From contig NZ_JAUOEO010000001.1 in assembly GCF_030540825.1 (NCBI RefSeq), positions 1,213,001-1,277,000 on the forward strand: a stretch of 64,000 nucleotides of DNA, in the 5' to 3' direction. Numbering within the stretch: position 1 is the stretch's first letter; every line of letters begins with the position of its first letter. The notes beneath the pieces were generated by a model. The model was not told the DNA's origin. It saw nothing but the letters and a program-made list of their open reading frames with translations, and did not search any database. A program made the translations under genes and the position numbers. Below are positions 6,672 through 16,870 of the stretch, piece by piece. The DNA comes from Flavivirga spongiicola. GTDB lineage: Bacteria > Bacteroidota > Bacteroidia > Flavobacteriales > Flavobacteriaceae.

Positions 6672-9068
6672 TTAAGCCTTAATTTCCTTCATTAAGTCTT
6701 CATAAGTATAGAATGCCTTATCGTTTTCATCCTTATGATATAACACACTTACCCGAATCGCTTTTAGCCCTGTAACAGCTTGTAAATCCTGAAGTTCTAG
6801 GATTTCAATATCGGTATCTAAATAATGTCTGGATTGTAAAAATTTAATATATCTTAAATACTCTCTTTCGTCTTGTTTTTGAGAATATACAATACTAATT
6901 TTTCCTTTTTGAGTAACGCGTTCTGTGGTTCCTTTTATGTAAGCTTTATCTACTCGTTTTTTTACAATTTCGTAACGGGCATTGTAAGTCCCGTCCACAT
7001 CAAACTGTTTTTCATCCATTCTAAAACTTATAGATAAGGGCTGATTAAATACTAATATCATAGATGCGACATCTAGCGATACCGGGAAGCTTGATTGCAT
7101 TTGATAATATGAGTTTTCCATTTCACACATCACCTGTAATTGCCACAAACGTAAATTATATAAATAGATAAGGTTAAAACTATCCTCTCTAGTAATAGAT
7201 TCTCCAACATACATATTATGTTCTACCCCATCTGTTTTAAAACGTTCAAAATAATGCGGATACATTTGTTGCGCCTCTACTTGTTTTGCATCTAAAAGGG
7301 ATGCCATTTCTTTATTAATCACTGCAATAGTATCATCATACTCTTTTCTATGTCTATAAAGCATATTTACTTTATCATCAATACTATCAAAATAGGCATC
7401 AATTTGCTCTTTTAATTCATCTATTGTATATAAGTGTTTAAGCACCGGTTCTATATCTCGTTTAAAAAACTCAGAGATTTGTTGTTCACTGTCTACTTGA
7501 AAATGGTCACCTAAACCTTTAAGATAATTATCGGTCTGATATATAAATTGATCATAAATTGGTAAGCCTTCTATTTCTGAAGCACTTTTAAATATTCTTT
7601 TAATGGCTGTTAATTGAAGTGTTAAATCTTGCTGTGTGGCCTTATTTCGTGCCTCTGACGATCCTTTAATATCAATTTGTCCATAAAGTGGGTAGATGTT
7701 CTCGAAAGCTATCTTTTTAAAAATAGCTTGTTCACCACTCATTTCTGACTTAATAAAATTCTTCGCCTCTTTTTCAAATCGCCAATGTACACTTGGATGA
7801 ATTGAGGTACATTCTTTTTGTATAATCGCTTCTATTAAATTCTCTTCATCACTTTTTGATCGTTCGACTGCCGATACAATAAAAGGCATAACATCTATTA
7901 ACTTATTGGCATTTATACTATTAAGCACTTGTGGCTTATTAGATACTATTTCCAGTATCCCCATTAAACCTTTATCATTAGCTATAGGTGCAAAAATCGC
8001 ACTTTTAATACCTTGTTCATGTAATGAAGCTATATGTGGTGCTTTTCCTTTAGATAATTTAAACATTTTATCTACATCTGACACCGAAAAATATTTACTT
8101 TCATTTAGCAGCCTATTATATGACCAACCACATAAAGCACCTTTGCAACTAGCGTTTTCCGAATTGTTCAGTAAAAAGCTATGCATACCAACACCATAAA
8201 CACGTTCAAATGTTTGTTCTTCTTCATTAAAGATTGAAAAACCAACTTTTAAATCATTTATTCCTAAAAGAGATCTGAAAACTTCATGAAATTCCTCAAT
8301 AAAACCTTCTTCTTTCCGCTTGTCTTCCCCTATAAGATTAGACTTAATATTAGATATGGACTGATCGTCTGTAACATCAAAAATATTTGATATAACGAAC
8401 CCTTTGAATATATAGCTATTAGGAGGAAACTTTTCTTTCCAAAGCTCTATGTTTTCAAAATTATCCAATAATTCATCATAATCTGCTTTAGTAATTTTTT
8501 TTGCAATCTCTGTTGGAACAATTTCACAAAAATCTGCATTATATAGTATTTTATAATAACGAAGTATCCCATTAGCATCAGGTATTTCGTAATAAAATGG
8601 TCTTTTAAAATTCAAATTATAGCCATAGCAAAAATTTAAAATAATGGTACATGCAATAATATATGTATCATCTTCTGGCATATTTTTCATTTGAAGCTCA
8701 AAATCGTCACCAGCAGTTTTTATAATACTTTTAAATCTTTCGGATGAATTAAAAATCAAATTGTGAAAAGGAACGGATGCTGTTTTTATTTCATTTTTAG
8801 TTAGAATAGGACTAAAAGAATCTTCAAGAATGACTGCTATCTCTTTTTCTCTTTTTTTTAATATTGAAAAATCGCTAAAACCTTCTTCTAATTCAGGATA
8901 TGCATGAGCCGTATTTAAGATACGCTTCGCTCTAGCTGCTACAAATTCATCATCACTTTTAGCTAAAGCTTTATAATGCTTAAGTAGCAAATCAAAACTC
9001 ACTTTTAAATTTAAAGGCGATTCGATATTATCGTTAATATCCATAGTATGGGTTCTCTTAGAATACAA
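6672..9068 (-). CDS. Large GAF-domain protein
   Basis: This 798-residue protein has one recognisable module, a GAF domain at about 245-405 (LKVGFSIFNEEEQTFERVYGVG, then GIKSAIFAPIANDKGLMGIL). The flanking N-terminal 240 and C-terminal 390 residues are mostly helical and match no family I can name. There is no signal peptide, membrane segment, kinase, cyclase, GGDEF or HTH motif. Similar long GAF proteins of unknown function occur across Flavobacteriia. The first Met (9068) gives MYSKRTHTMDIN; the second Met, at 9044, is an equally good start. It converges on the HD/PycTM-pentapeptide pair. A GAF domain could bind a small ligand such as a cyclic nucleotide, but that is speculation. Confidence 0.75.
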   Translation of the reverse strand: MYSKRTHTMDINDNIESPLNLKVSFDLLLKHYKALAKSDDEFVAARAKRILNTAHAYPELEEGFSDFSILKKREKEIAVILEDSFSPILTKNEIKTASVPFHNLIFNSSERFKSIIKTAGDDFELQMKNMPEDDTYIIACTIILNFCYGYNLNFKRPFYYEIPDANGILRYYKILYNADFCEIVPTEIAKKITKADYDELLDNFENIELWKEKFPPNSYIFKGFVISNIFDVTDDQSISNIKSNLIGEDKRKEEGFIEEFHEVFRSLLGINDLKVGFSIFNEEEQTFERVYGVGMHSFLLNNSENASCKGALCGWSYNRLLNESKYFSVSDVDKMFKLSKGKAPHIASLHEQGIKSAIFAPIANDKGLMGILEIVSNKPQVLNSINANKLIDVMPFIVSAVERSKSDEENLIEAIIQKECTSIHPSVHWRFEKEAKNFIKSEMSGEQAIFKKIAFENIYPLYGQIDIKGSSEARNKATQQDLTLQLTAIKRIFKSASEIEGLPIYDQFIYQTDNYLKGLGDHFQVDSEQQISEFFKRDIEPVLKHLYTIDELKEQIDAYFDSIDDKVNMLYRHRKEYDDTIAVINKEMASLLDAKQVEAQQMYPHYFERFKTDGVEHNMYVGESITREDSFNLIYLYNLRLWQLQVMCEMENSYYQMQSSFPVSLDVASMILVFNQPLSISFRMDEKQFDVDGTYNARYEIVKKRVDKAYIKGTTERVTQKGKISIVYSQKQDEREYLRYIKFLQSRHYLDTDIEILELQDLQAVTGLKAIRVSVLYHKDENDKAFYTYEDLMKEIKA

Positions 9069-9355
9069 AGTTACAAATTATTGCTTTAGTCGATATAAAC
9101 TAGACTTGATAACATCAAAAATGTTACAAGTTTAAATGTTAAATTTATTATATCTTTTATCTAATTTCAACGGAAACCCCGAGACTGAGCTTCGGAGAAT
9201 TCTTTTGATTAAATTCGGCTGAATTGTCACTATTTAAAAACCTTTAGCTAATAAAAAACTATGATGAGGCTCTCTAAAAAGTCTTTATAAGATAAATGAA
9301 GATGTCATAATTTTACATATATTTATCTGAATATTAACCAATTAAAACTAAAATT
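9069..9355. other. Intergenic region with one dispersed-repeat copy
   Basis: This 287-bp divergent gap contains, around 9167-9216, a copy of a dispersed repeat beginning GGAAACCCCGAGAC and ending GGAGAATTCTTTTGATT. Related copies occur at 25171, 28199 and 60423. No gene or clear promoter is recognised. Confidence 0.5.
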
Positions 9356-9781
9356 ATGTTTTCAAAAACAAATTTAATTTCAACGATTATTACCACCATT
9401 TGGGGATTTCTTGGCGGCTGGGTACTTTGGGGAATTATAGGTGATCCCATGCTGACAGATCATACTGTTACCTCTGGCCTTATGAAAGAAATGCCAGACA
9501 TGGCTTTGCTAGCTGTTGGTTGTTTAATTGTAGGATTCGCATTTTCAACTATATATTCAAAATGGGACCGAGGTACATACAGCTTTTCTCATGGTGCTCA
9601 ATTTGGTATATGGGTTGGTATTTTAATAGGCCTTGGTAGTGGGCTTATTGATCACTCAACATCTAATATTTTAGACCTACCCGGAACGATTATAAATGCC
9701 ATTATTTATGTTATTCATTTTGCAATCATGGGTATTCTTGCGAGTTTAGTTTACGGAAAATTTGCTTCTGAAGATCAGTAA
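9356..9781 (+). CDS. Four-helix integral membrane protein of unknown function
   Basis: The 141-residue protein has four hydrophobic segments (about 8-30, 48-68, 80-100 and 110-132). The second carries a small-residue-rich VGCLIVGFAFS and the third GIWVGILIGLGSG. A short acidic C-terminus (ASEDQ) follows. It resembles small hypothetical membrane proteins of Bacteroidota but matches no named family that I can assign. It stands alone, with a long inverted repeat (9801-9927) separating it from the convergent transaldolase gene. Confidence 0.7.
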   Translation: MFSKTNLISTIITTIWGFLGGWVLWGIIGDPMLTDHTVTSGLMKEMPDMALLAVGCLIVGFAFSTIYSKWDRGTYSFSHGAQFGIWVGILIGLGSGLIDHSTSNILDLPGTIINAIIYVIHFAIMGILASLVYGKFASEDQ

Positions 9782-9800
9782 TACCAATTCAAAAAGAAAA

Positions 9801-9927
9801 AGGCTATTAGAAAAGAAAAACGTTTGTCATATTGAGCTTGTCGAAATATTTTTTCTCTTTTGGAATGAATATCGGTTTCGACAAGCTCAACCTGACAACG
9901 TAATTGTAATGACTTTTCTAATAGCCT
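9801..9927. terminator. Nested inverted repeats between convergent genes
   Basis: The outer arms AGGCTATTAGAAAAG (9801-9815) and CTTTTCTAATAGCCT (9913-9927) are perfect complements. Inside them lies a second pair, TTGAGCTTGTCGAAA and TTTCGACAAGCTCAA (about 9834-9890), which belongs to a repeat scattered through this and other flavobacterial genomes. The outer stem probably was a simple bidirectional terminator into whose loop the dispersed repeat was later inserted. Confidence 0.6.
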
Positions 9928-9958
9928 CTTTTACCTTATACGGTTAAAAGAAAACTAT

Positions 9959-10615
9959 TTACTGATTTCCTTTTTTATAGTCTTCTAAAAATTTAGCTAA
10001 ACCTATATCAGTTAACGGGTGCTTAAGCAACCCTTTAATTGACGATAAGGGTCCTGTCATAACATCAGATCCTAATTTAGCACAATCTATGACGTGCATG
10101 GTATGACGCACAGATGCTGCTAAAATTTGAGTATCGAAAGCGTAGTTATCATAAATTTGTCTAATCTCAGCTATTAAATTCAAGCCATCGGTAGAAATAT
10201 CATCTAATCTACCAATAAACGGAGATACATAAGTAGCTCCCGCTTTTGCAGCCAACAATGCTTGCCCTGCAGAAAAAACCAAAGTTACATTGGTTTTTAT
10301 TCCTTTATCTGAAAAGTATTTACAGGCTTTAATCCCATCTGCTATTAATGGCAATTTCACAACTATTTGTGGGTGTAAAGCTGCTAATTTTTCTCCTTCT
10401 GATACCATACCTTCAAAATCGGTAGAAATCACTTCTGCACTTACATCGCCATCAACTAAATCACAAATTTTTTGGTAATGTGCTAAAATATTCTCAGCTC
10501 CTGTAATACCTTCTTTTGCCATTAATGATGGATTTGTTGTCACACCATCTAAAACTCCTAAAGCTTGAGCTTCTGCAATATCACCGAGATTGGCCGTATC
10601 TATAAAAAATTTCAT
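9959..10615 (-). CDS. fsa: Transaldolase / fructose-6-phosphate aldolase family (TalC type)
   Basis: The 218-residue protein starts [16 protein letters not shown] and has [12 protein letters not shown], the catalytic Lys87 in IVVKLPLI, and [18 protein letters not shown] followed by [11 protein letters not shown]. This is the short TalC/FSA class of transaldolases. It transfers dihydroxyacetone units in the pentose phosphate pathway (or cleaves fructose 6-phosphate); which activity dominates cannot be told from sequence alone. The transketolase gene lies immediately upstream in the same orientation, separated by a 162-bp inverted-repeat element, so the two non-oxidative pentose phosphate enzymes are neighbours and may once have been one operon. 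Confidence 0.95.
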   Translation of the reverse strand: MKFFIDTANLGDIAEAQALGVLDGVTTNPSLMAKEGITGAENILAHYQKICDLVDGDVSAEVISTDFEGMVSEGEKLAALHPQIVVKLPLIADGIKACKYFSDKGIKTNVTLVFSAGQALLAAKAGATYVSPFIGRLDDISTDGLNLIAEIRQIYDNYAFDTQILAASVRHTMHVIDCAKLGSDVMTGPLSSIKGLLKHPLTDIGLAKFLEDYKKGNQ

Positions 10616-10667
10616 TTGCTTGTATTTATTATTTTATCTGTTTAAATCTATTTCTTTCAAAGGGCTA

Positions 10668-10829
10668 ATACCACTTTACATTTGTATTTACCGTAATAAA
10701 CCTCCCTTTTTTCCTTTCTATTTCAAAAGAAAAAGAAACCATAACAAAGGCTATGCTTTATTTTTATTATTCATATAAAGAAAAAAATCATCATTTTCTT
10801 TAACGACAAATACAAATGTAAAATGGTAT
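10668..10829. mobile_element. MITE-like inverted-repeat element between tal and tkt
   Basis: The ends are 22-bp inverted repeats with one mismatch: ATACCACTTTACATTTGTAT at the left and its complement ending in ATGGTAT at the right. No ORF of significance is inside. It fills nearly the whole 221-bp gap between transketolase and transaldolase and probably separates them transcriptionally. It shares the terminal ATACCA with the elements at 27541-27701 and 59172-59356, but its interior is different. Confidence 0.65.
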
Positions 10830-10836
10830 AACATAA

Positions 10837-12888
10837 TTAAATTTTAGCCATAGATGTCTCATTTAAATACTCAATTACATTTTGGCATACTTTTTCTCCT
10901 GTAAAACCAAACTTCTCATCTAAAACACCTGCAGGTGCTGAATAACCAAAATGATCGACTCCGAAAACCTTGCCATTTTCGCCTACAAGCCCTTGTAAAT
11001 TCACTGGTAAACCTGCTGTTAAGCCATATAACGGTTTTCCCTTTGGAATAATACTTTCCTGATAGTCTTTAGATTGTAGTCTAAACACGCCTTCAGAAAT
11101 TATTGAAGCAATATTCACTTTAATATTTTCTCTTTCTTCAAGTAGTTTTGCAGCTTCAATCAAGGTTGAAACTTCCGATCCGTTAGCAATTAAAACAACA
11201 TCTGGGTTCTCAACTTCTTTCACTAAATATCCTCCTTTTTCTGCTGCTAAAGCTTCTTGATATCTTGATGAATCATTAGCTGGAATATCTTTAACCCCTT
11301 GTCTTGATAATATTAAACCTGATGGGGTATTACTGTTTTCTAAAGCCATTTTCCATGCTACAGCTGTTTCTGCTGAATCCGCAGGACGTAATGCTAAGAA
11401 ACTATTTTTACCACTATGGTTTTTTAGTTTCTCTAACAATCTTATTTGCGCTTCTTGCTCTATCGGTTGATGTGTAGGACCATCCTCTCCAACACGAAAT
11501 GCATCATGTGTCCAAACGTATTTTACACCTAATTCCTGAATACCACTTAAACGAATCGCTGGTTTCATATAATCTGAAAACACAAAGAAGGTTGCTACTA
11601 CTGGAATAATACCACCGTGTAGTGCGATACCGTTTGCAATACATGCCATGGTTAGCTCGGCTACACCAGCCTGTAAAAATGATCCACTAAAATCTCCTTT
11701 TTGTAATGCATGCGTTTTCTTTAAAAACCCGTCGGTCTTATCACTATTGGATAAATCTGCCGAAGATACAATCATGTTCTCAACATGCTCTGCTAAATAC
11801 CCAAGTACACTAGAAGATGCTGCTCTGGTAGCTAATCCAGCTTTATATTCAATAGATTCGAAATCTAAATCTGGAAGCTCTCCTGATAAAAAGTGATCTA
11901 ATTTATCTGAAAGTGCTTTATTGTCTTGTCTCCAAGCTTCAATAACTGCTTTCTTTTCAGCCGCTTTTGCTGTTTTCTCTTTTATTAATGTGTCGTAAAA
12001 CGCACTTACATCCTCATATTTATCAAAAGGGGCATCAGGATTAGCACCTAAATTCAATAAGGTTTTTGTATAATCTGCTCCTGTTTTACTAATCGGCTGT
12101 CCGTGTAATTCACAGTACCCTTCAAACATACTTCCGTCTGCAGTTACACAACCTTTCCCCATAATAGTTTTACCTATTATTAAGGTTGGTTTTTCAGTTT
12201 CGTTATTTGCATCTGTTAAAGCCTTTCTAATAGCATCATGATCATGTCCATCGATAGTAACAACCTTCCAGCCCCAAGCTTCATACTTCATGGCTGTATC
12301 TTCGGTAGTCACCTCATCTGTTGATGTTGATAACTGAATGTCGTTAGAATCGAAGAACATAATAAAATTGTTCAACCCTAAATGACCTGCAATTCTACCA
12401 GCACCTTGAGAGATCTCTTCTTGAATACCTCCATCAGAAATAAAGCCATATATTTTGTGGTTCATCCAATCTCCAAACCGTGCCTGTAAAAACTTTGCTG
12501 CGATGGCAGCTCCAACACCCATAGTATGTCCTTGTCCTAATGGTCCCGACGTATTTTCTATACCTCTGGCAACATCTACTTCTGGATGTCCAGGTGTTAC
12601 AGACCCCCATTGCCTGAAGTTTTCAATATCTTTTTTCTCATAATTCCCTAAAAGGTAATACTGTGCATACATTAAAGTAGATAAATGCCCAGCATCCATA
12701 AAAAATCGATCTCTAAACGGCCATGTCATATCTGACGGATCGTAATTGAAGAACTCAGAATATAAGATGTGCATAAAATCGCCACCTCCCATAGGACCAC
12801 CCGGATGTCCTGAATTCGCTTTTTCTACCATAGCTACAGCTAATGCTCTAATATTATCTGCCGCTTGCTGATCAATTGTTCTGTTCAT
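10837..12888 (-). CDS. tkt: Transketolase
   Basis: The 683-residue protein is full length and shows the usual transketolase order. HPGGPMGGGDFMHILY is near the N-terminus, GPLGQGHTMGVG near residue 115, and the thiamine diphosphate binding region SDGGIQEEISQGAG continues to DSNDIQLS. The pyrimidine domain has VGEDGPTHQPIEQ, and the C-terminal domain follows. It moves two-carbon units between sugar phosphates using ThDP and Mg2+. It starts a minus-strand unit; the transaldolase-family gene follows after an inverted-repeat element. No signal peptide or anomaly is seen. Confidence 0.97.
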   Translation of the reverse strand: MNRTIDQQAADNIRALAVAMVEKANSGHPGGPMGGGDFMHILYSEFFNYDPSDMTWPFRDRFFMDAGHLSTLMYAQYYLLGNYEKKDIENFRQWGSVTPGHPEVDVARGIENTSGPLGQGHTMGVGAAIAAKFLQARFGDWMNHKIYGFISDGGIQEEISQGAGRIAGHLGLNNFIMFFDSNDIQLSTSTDEVTTEDTAMKYEAWGWKVVTIDGHDHDAIRKALTDANNETEKPTLIIGKTIMGKGCVTADGSMFEGYCELHGQPISKTGADYTKTLLNLGANPDAPFDKYEDVSAFYDTLIKEKTAKAAEKKAVIEAWRQDNKALSDKLDHFLSGELPDLDFESIEYKAGLATRAASSSVLGYLAEHVENMIVSSADLSNSDKTDGFLKKTHALQKGDFSGSFLQAGVAELTMACIANGIALHGGIIPVVATFFVFSDYMKPAIRLSGIQELGVKYVWTHDAFRVGEDGPTHQPIEQEAQIRLLEKLKNHSGKNSFLALRPADSAETAVAWKMALENSNTPSGLILSRQGVKDIPANDSSRYQEALAAEKGGYLVKEVENPDVVLIANGSEVSTLIEAAKLLEERENIKVNIASIISEGVFRLQSKDYQESIIPKGKPLYGLTAGLPVNLQGLVGENGKVFGVDHFGYSAPAGVLDEKFGFTGEKVCQNVIEYLNETSMAKI

Positions 12889-13536
12889 TTTAAAATTATG
12901 GTTTACGTTTAATTTTACTTAATAGATTCCCAAAAATTAATTAAAGAAAAACATAGATTTTTATCTAAAAAATTCTCCTTTAACATAGTGGAAAAATATA
13001 TTTTGCAAATATATAACCTTTAACCTGTTAGGTATTATTAAAATTGAATAATTTAATAACAACTGTTAATATGTTTGTTAAACGTATACTTTCTCTTAAG
13101 TAATAACTATAAATAATATGTTCTATGAATAAAAATAATATGTTTTGTCATTCAGAGCACAGCGAAGAATCTCATCATGTTCGGATCAAATGAAAACAAA
13201 GGATACACATATAACTATTACGCTTATATACTAATACTTATATACTAATAACCAATGAAACGAAAAGGAGTTTCAGATTCTTCAGTCGTTCCTCCTTCTG
13301 AATGACATAATGACTTCATTTTTCATGGGAGCAGTGTCATTCAGAGCATTCCGACAGTTGTCGGAGTCGAAGAATCTCACAATCTGATTTGCCTAATGGG
13401 ATTCCTCCTTCGTCGGAATGACAAAATTGACACATTCTATCCATAATTTACTGACATTCCCCGGCAGGCAGTAAATCTCATAATTATAAGATTTCTCAAG
13501 TTTTCTTGACAACTAACTAACATTTACTCCTAAAGG
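12889..13536. repeat. Intergenic block of two palindromic repeat units
   Basis: This 648-bp gap contains two units whose ends are near-complementary copies of TGTCATTCAGAGC and its reverse complement (about 13145-13310 and 13334-13430). The second also contains the short palindrome CCGACAGTTGTCGG. They belong to the ubiquitous Flavobacteriaceae family reading CATTCAGAGC...GAATCTCA. No gene is recognised; the first 130 bp before tkt should hold its promoter. Confidence 0.55.
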
Positions 13537-15957
13537 CTAATTATTTTCCATGACTCCCATTAACTCTATAGAGAAGTTATCTTTTGCCTGTATATAGGCC
13601 GCTTTAGGAATAATAGTCGCTCCCACTTTTTTCTTCTCAAAGGATGCTGTCATACCAAAATCTATCTTTTTAAACCCAAGTTTGGTAGCTCGTTTGATTG
13701 TTTGATACAATAGCTGTCTATAAATCTGATGTTCATCGGTATAATTGTAATTCATACCAATAAAGGCAGGCGTATATGTCTCTCCCATATTTTTGTAACA
13801 AAACATAACCCCCACCGGAACATGTGAGTTCCCTTCGTTAAATGCCTCTTTTAAATACAACGTTAAAAACTCCCAATTAGGATGCTGCGACATCATTGTA
13901 AACAGCTTTTTCGGTAAGGGAAACATATTCAAAGCAAGATTATGCTTATTCACATTGTTATACAACTCGTAAAATTGATCTATTTGTTTTCGATTAGGTC
14001 CATCATTGTATACGACCTTAAAATGGTCTTCATAAGGTTTGATATCTTTTTTAAAGTGTTTTCTGGAGCGTGTGGATAATGACTCCGGATATTCATCCAT
14101 GGTTTTCCAATAAAGGTCAAGTATTTGACACGAATCAGGCATTACTGTCTTAATGAACCCTTGTTGATGAAATAATTGACTAAGTTCATCATCGTGTTCA
14201 AAATCTCTTAACACCAACCAATTTGAGTTACATTGTTGCTCCAGATCTTCAATTTTATCTAACATCTGTTTCATTGCTAATTTCCAATGTGGATGAGATT
14301 TATCCAAATACAGATGTTCTCCTTCCGTAAACGGCGACCCCATACCCAACACTTTAGAAGTTAGATAATAAGGATCATTTTTTCGTATTTTCTCTAATTT
14401 AATAGAAACAGAAATTGGTGCAAGCATATCTTCTTTCCAAAGAGCATACGTAAAAAATGTAGCTAGTATAGGGGTATTCATTTCATCTTTAATTATGATA
14501 TAGTGAAAGTCCCAGTTATTTTCATCACGCTCATTTTTCGTAAAAACGTTTTCAAGAAAAAGTAGGCCATCCCAATCAAAAGCGCCTTGTTTCCCCATAA
14601 GGTTGTTCCATTCATCTTTATCGATGTGTTGAATGGTGTTTTCATATCCAATACAAAATTCTTCAACGATCTGCTTTTTTGGCACCTCATTTAAAATGGG
14701 TAGTTTAAAAGCTATCCGTACTTTATCCGGAGTGGTATAGGTCTCTTCTAAAGCTTTTGGGTAATGATAAACCATAGCATCTACCAGACTTTTTATTTCT
14801 TCTGCCTGGTTATGTCTGGAAATAGTAATTCTCACGCCAGTATTCTTTACGGGTACTGCTGGAAATATTCCTAAATTCACAAAAAACCCTTCTTTCATCA
14901 ATCTATTCACAAAATTATATCCAGTAATAGGCATTCCAGTACCTATATAGAATACCGGTGAATTATTTTGTTCAACTAAAGGCAAATCTGTATTTGCTAA
15001 TAATGTATTAAACAACGTAATGCGCTCTAACAACTCATTTTGAAGCATATAAATCTCAGGAGAAAGATGAATATCGACGGACGCAATAGCTGCAGCAACA
15101 GAAGCAGGTTCTAATTGAGCTGAAAAAGTTAAAGGGCCTCCAAAGGTTTTAATTTTATGGTATCTTTTCTTATCAGTGCATACAGCAACTGCCCCACTAG
15201 CTCCAAAAGTTTTGCTTAACGTTCCAAACAATAATACATTATCGGGTAATTCATCCAGTTTACTAAGTACATAACCCGTTCCATTTCTACCTGCCCAGCT
15301 CATTCCGTGAACATCATCTAAATACAGGTGTAATTGTGGATATTTATTACATAGCTGCATAAGCTCATTTATGGGAGCAACATCTCCATACATAGAATAA
15401 ACACCGTCTGCCATATACCAGATCTTTTTGTATTTAGAAGATAATTTTTTTATTTTATCTTCCAACATGCCCAGATGGCTGTGTCTAATCATCTCAATAG
15501 GTACACTACGGGTTTTAAGCACATTAGATGCGCTTTGCACACTCCAATGTACCTGATGATCTAAAATAATAGCATCTCCATCATTAACAACACTGGGAAT
15601 AACTCCAAGATGCCCAAGCGTACTATTTTTTGTAATAATAACAGGAGCATTATACAACTGTGTCACTTTCTCTTCAAGTTTGCGATATAACGGATTTGAA
15701 ATATAGCTTTTAGAAAGCGGAAACTGTGTTCCATATTTATAAATAGCATCCATGGCAGCTTCTTTTAAACGCTTGTCCTGTTCCAGACCTAAATAGCCTG
15801 TTGTTCCGAAATGAAAAAGATCTTTTTGCTTTACTCTTATTTTTCTACCCGTAAAACTATCTCCCTCTGCGTATAAATGTAATACGCCTTGTTTTTTTGC
15901 ATCTGTAAATACCTCATTAACGGTATCCAAAAAGTTATTGTGCTTAATTTTTGCCAT
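13537..15957 (-). CDS. AONS-type PLP acyltransferase fused to C-terminal GNAT-like domain
   Basis: This 806-residue protein has an N-terminal alpha-oxoamine synthase-like half (1 to about 410), the fold of 8-amino-7-oxononanoate synthase, serine palmitoyltransferase and CqsA. It shows the cofactor-stacking His133 in ILDHQVHWS, the LDDVHGMSWAG segment (Asp214/215, His217) and the Schiff-base Lys249 in GTLSKTFGASG. The C-terminal half (about 430-806) looks like a GNAT or FemAB-like acyltransferase, with a conserved-looking KIDFGMTASFEKKKVGA near the end. Such proteins presumably join an amino acid to an acyl thioester and then acylate the product. The substrate and end product, perhaps an aminolipid, are unknown. 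It stands alone between two intergenic regions, with no biotin genes nearby, which argues against BioF. Confidence 0.8.
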   Translation of the reverse strand: MAKIKHNNFLDTVNEVFTDAKKQGVLHLYAEGDSFTGRKIRVKQKDLFHFGTTGYLGLEQDKRLKEAAMDAIYKYGTQFPLSKSYISNPLYRKLEEKVTQLYNAPVIITKNSTLGHLGVIPSVVNDGDAIILDHQVHWSVQSASNVLKTRSVPIEMIRHSHLGMLEDKIKKLSSKYKKIWYMADGVYSMYGDVAPINELMQLCNKYPQLHLYLDDVHGMSWAGRNGTGYVLSKLDELPDNVLLFGTLSKTFGASGAVAVCTDKKRYHKIKTFGGPLTFSAQLEPASVAAAIASVDIHLSPEIYMLQNELLERITLFNTLLANTDLPLVEQNNSPVFYIGTGMPITGYNFVNRLMKEGFFVNLGIFPAVPVKNTGVRITISRHNQAEEIKSLVDAMVYHYPKALEETYTTPDKVRIAFKLPILNEVPKKQIVEEFCIGYENTIQHIDKDEWNNLMGKQGAFDWDGLLFLENVFTKNERDENNWDFHYIIIKDEMNTPILATFFTYALWKEDMLAPISVSIKLEKIRKNDPYYLTSKVLGMGSPFTEGEHLYLDKSHPHWKLAMKQMLDKIEDLEQQCNSNWLVLRDFEHDDELSQLFHQQGFIKTVMPDSCQILDLYWKTMDEYPESLSTRSRKHFKKDIKPYEDHFKVVYNDGPNRKQIDQFYELYNNVNKHNLALNMFPLPKKLFTMMSQHPNWEFLTLYLKEAFNEGNSHVPVGVMFCYKNMGETYTPAFIGMNYNYTDEHQIYRQLLYQTIKRATKLGFKKIDFGMTASFEKKKVGATIIPKAAYIQAKDNFSIELMGVMENN

Positions 15958-16489
15958 TTAATGGTACATTAGAAGGTTAGCGAAATTTAGATGAAGTTAG
16001 AGAAACCCATAAATTCGATTCATGGAAGCATATAAAACTATGAAAATTTATAACCTAACCTTATTATAATTCTTAGGATTCAAGAAAAAATCCCTTACAG
16101 ATAAGTTTTTATCCCTCTCAGGTAAGTTTTATTTGGGTAAAAAAATATATTACATTTTTAATAACTCGGGAACAAAGCCACTAACCAACTGAGATACAAA
16201 TAATTGAAACTTCCTGAGATTAAAAAAAATACTTTCTAAATTGTAAAGTAAAAAGTACATCAAAATTATTCCTAAGGGGTTAAAAAGTACGGTTTTACCC
16301 CAGCTAATTTAAAATAATTGTATTTATATTTGTTTTATAATAGTTTGTTTTGTTGTAACTTGTCTCACTTTACAAGAAAGGCATTTCTCTCTTAAATGAA
16401 TTAAATTAATACAAATAATTAATAATAATACGTATATTTAAATTTAAATAAGTTATGAAATTTTCGAAACCCCCAAATTTTAAAATACT
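15958..16489. other. Intergenic region before the 126-residue paralogues
   Basis: This 532-bp divergent gap holds cassette copy A (16090-16131, listed separately). The rest is very AT-rich. The last 20 bases before the TTG start of the next gene (AAATTTTAAAATACTTTGA) are nearly repeated before its paralogue at 17044. Confidence 0.5.
16090..16131 (+). promoter_or_regulatory. Tandem 21-bp direct repeat, cassette copy A
   Basis: Two abutting 21-bp units (16090-16110 and 16111-16131) share ATCCCT..CAG.TAAGTTTT, with four differences. They match the units of seven further copies downstream, but here no TTTG occurs 9 bp after the second unit, so this copy lacks the usual -7-like box. The closest downstream gene is at 16490, about 360 bp away. 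Confidence 0.6.
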
Positions 16490-16870
16490 TTGAAAGACCT
16501 TATAGAAAACGAATACGCGAAGTTTTGGACAGAAAAAGACATCCTTTATTTTGTTTATAAAAAAGGAATCTCTATTGACCTGTCTGCAGCCATGAAAGTT
16601 GTAGAAGACCGACTTTTATTGCAACAAGGTAAAGCATTTCTAATCTTTTGTGATATGAGAGGTGTTAAAAGCGTAAATAAAAGTGCAAGGGACTACTTGG
16701 CCATAGAAGGTTCGGTCTTAATCAAAGCTGTTGCTTTATTAGTCAACAACCCATTGACCAATACCATATCTGGTTTTTATATTAAAACTAGTAATCCCGC
16801 TATCACGACCCAGGTCTTTACTAAAGAGGAAGAAGCTTTAGAGTTTCTAAATAACCTCAATAGTGAATAG
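16490..16870 (+). CDS. 126-residue protein of unknown function, copy 1
   Basis: The protein (MKDLIENEYAKFWTEKDILY...) is a small alpha/beta protein with no signal peptide. It is 70-75 percent identical by eye to the product of 17044, including the block FVYKKGISIDLS. The pattern of strands and a FCDMRG turn is reminiscent of STAS/SpoIIAA-like folds, but I cannot assign a family. The start is a TTG: the ATG at 16455 is out of frame and stops at once, and the TTG sits at the same place in both copies. It lies directly upstream of two AraC-type regulators, suggesting a signalling or accessory role for them. Confidence 0.7.
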   Translation: MKDLIENEYAKFWTEKDILYFVYKKGISIDLSAAMKVVEDRLLLQQGKAFLIFCDMRGVKSVNKSARDYLAIEGSVLIKAVALLVNNPLTNTISGFYIKTSNPAITTQVFTKEEEALEFLNNLNSE

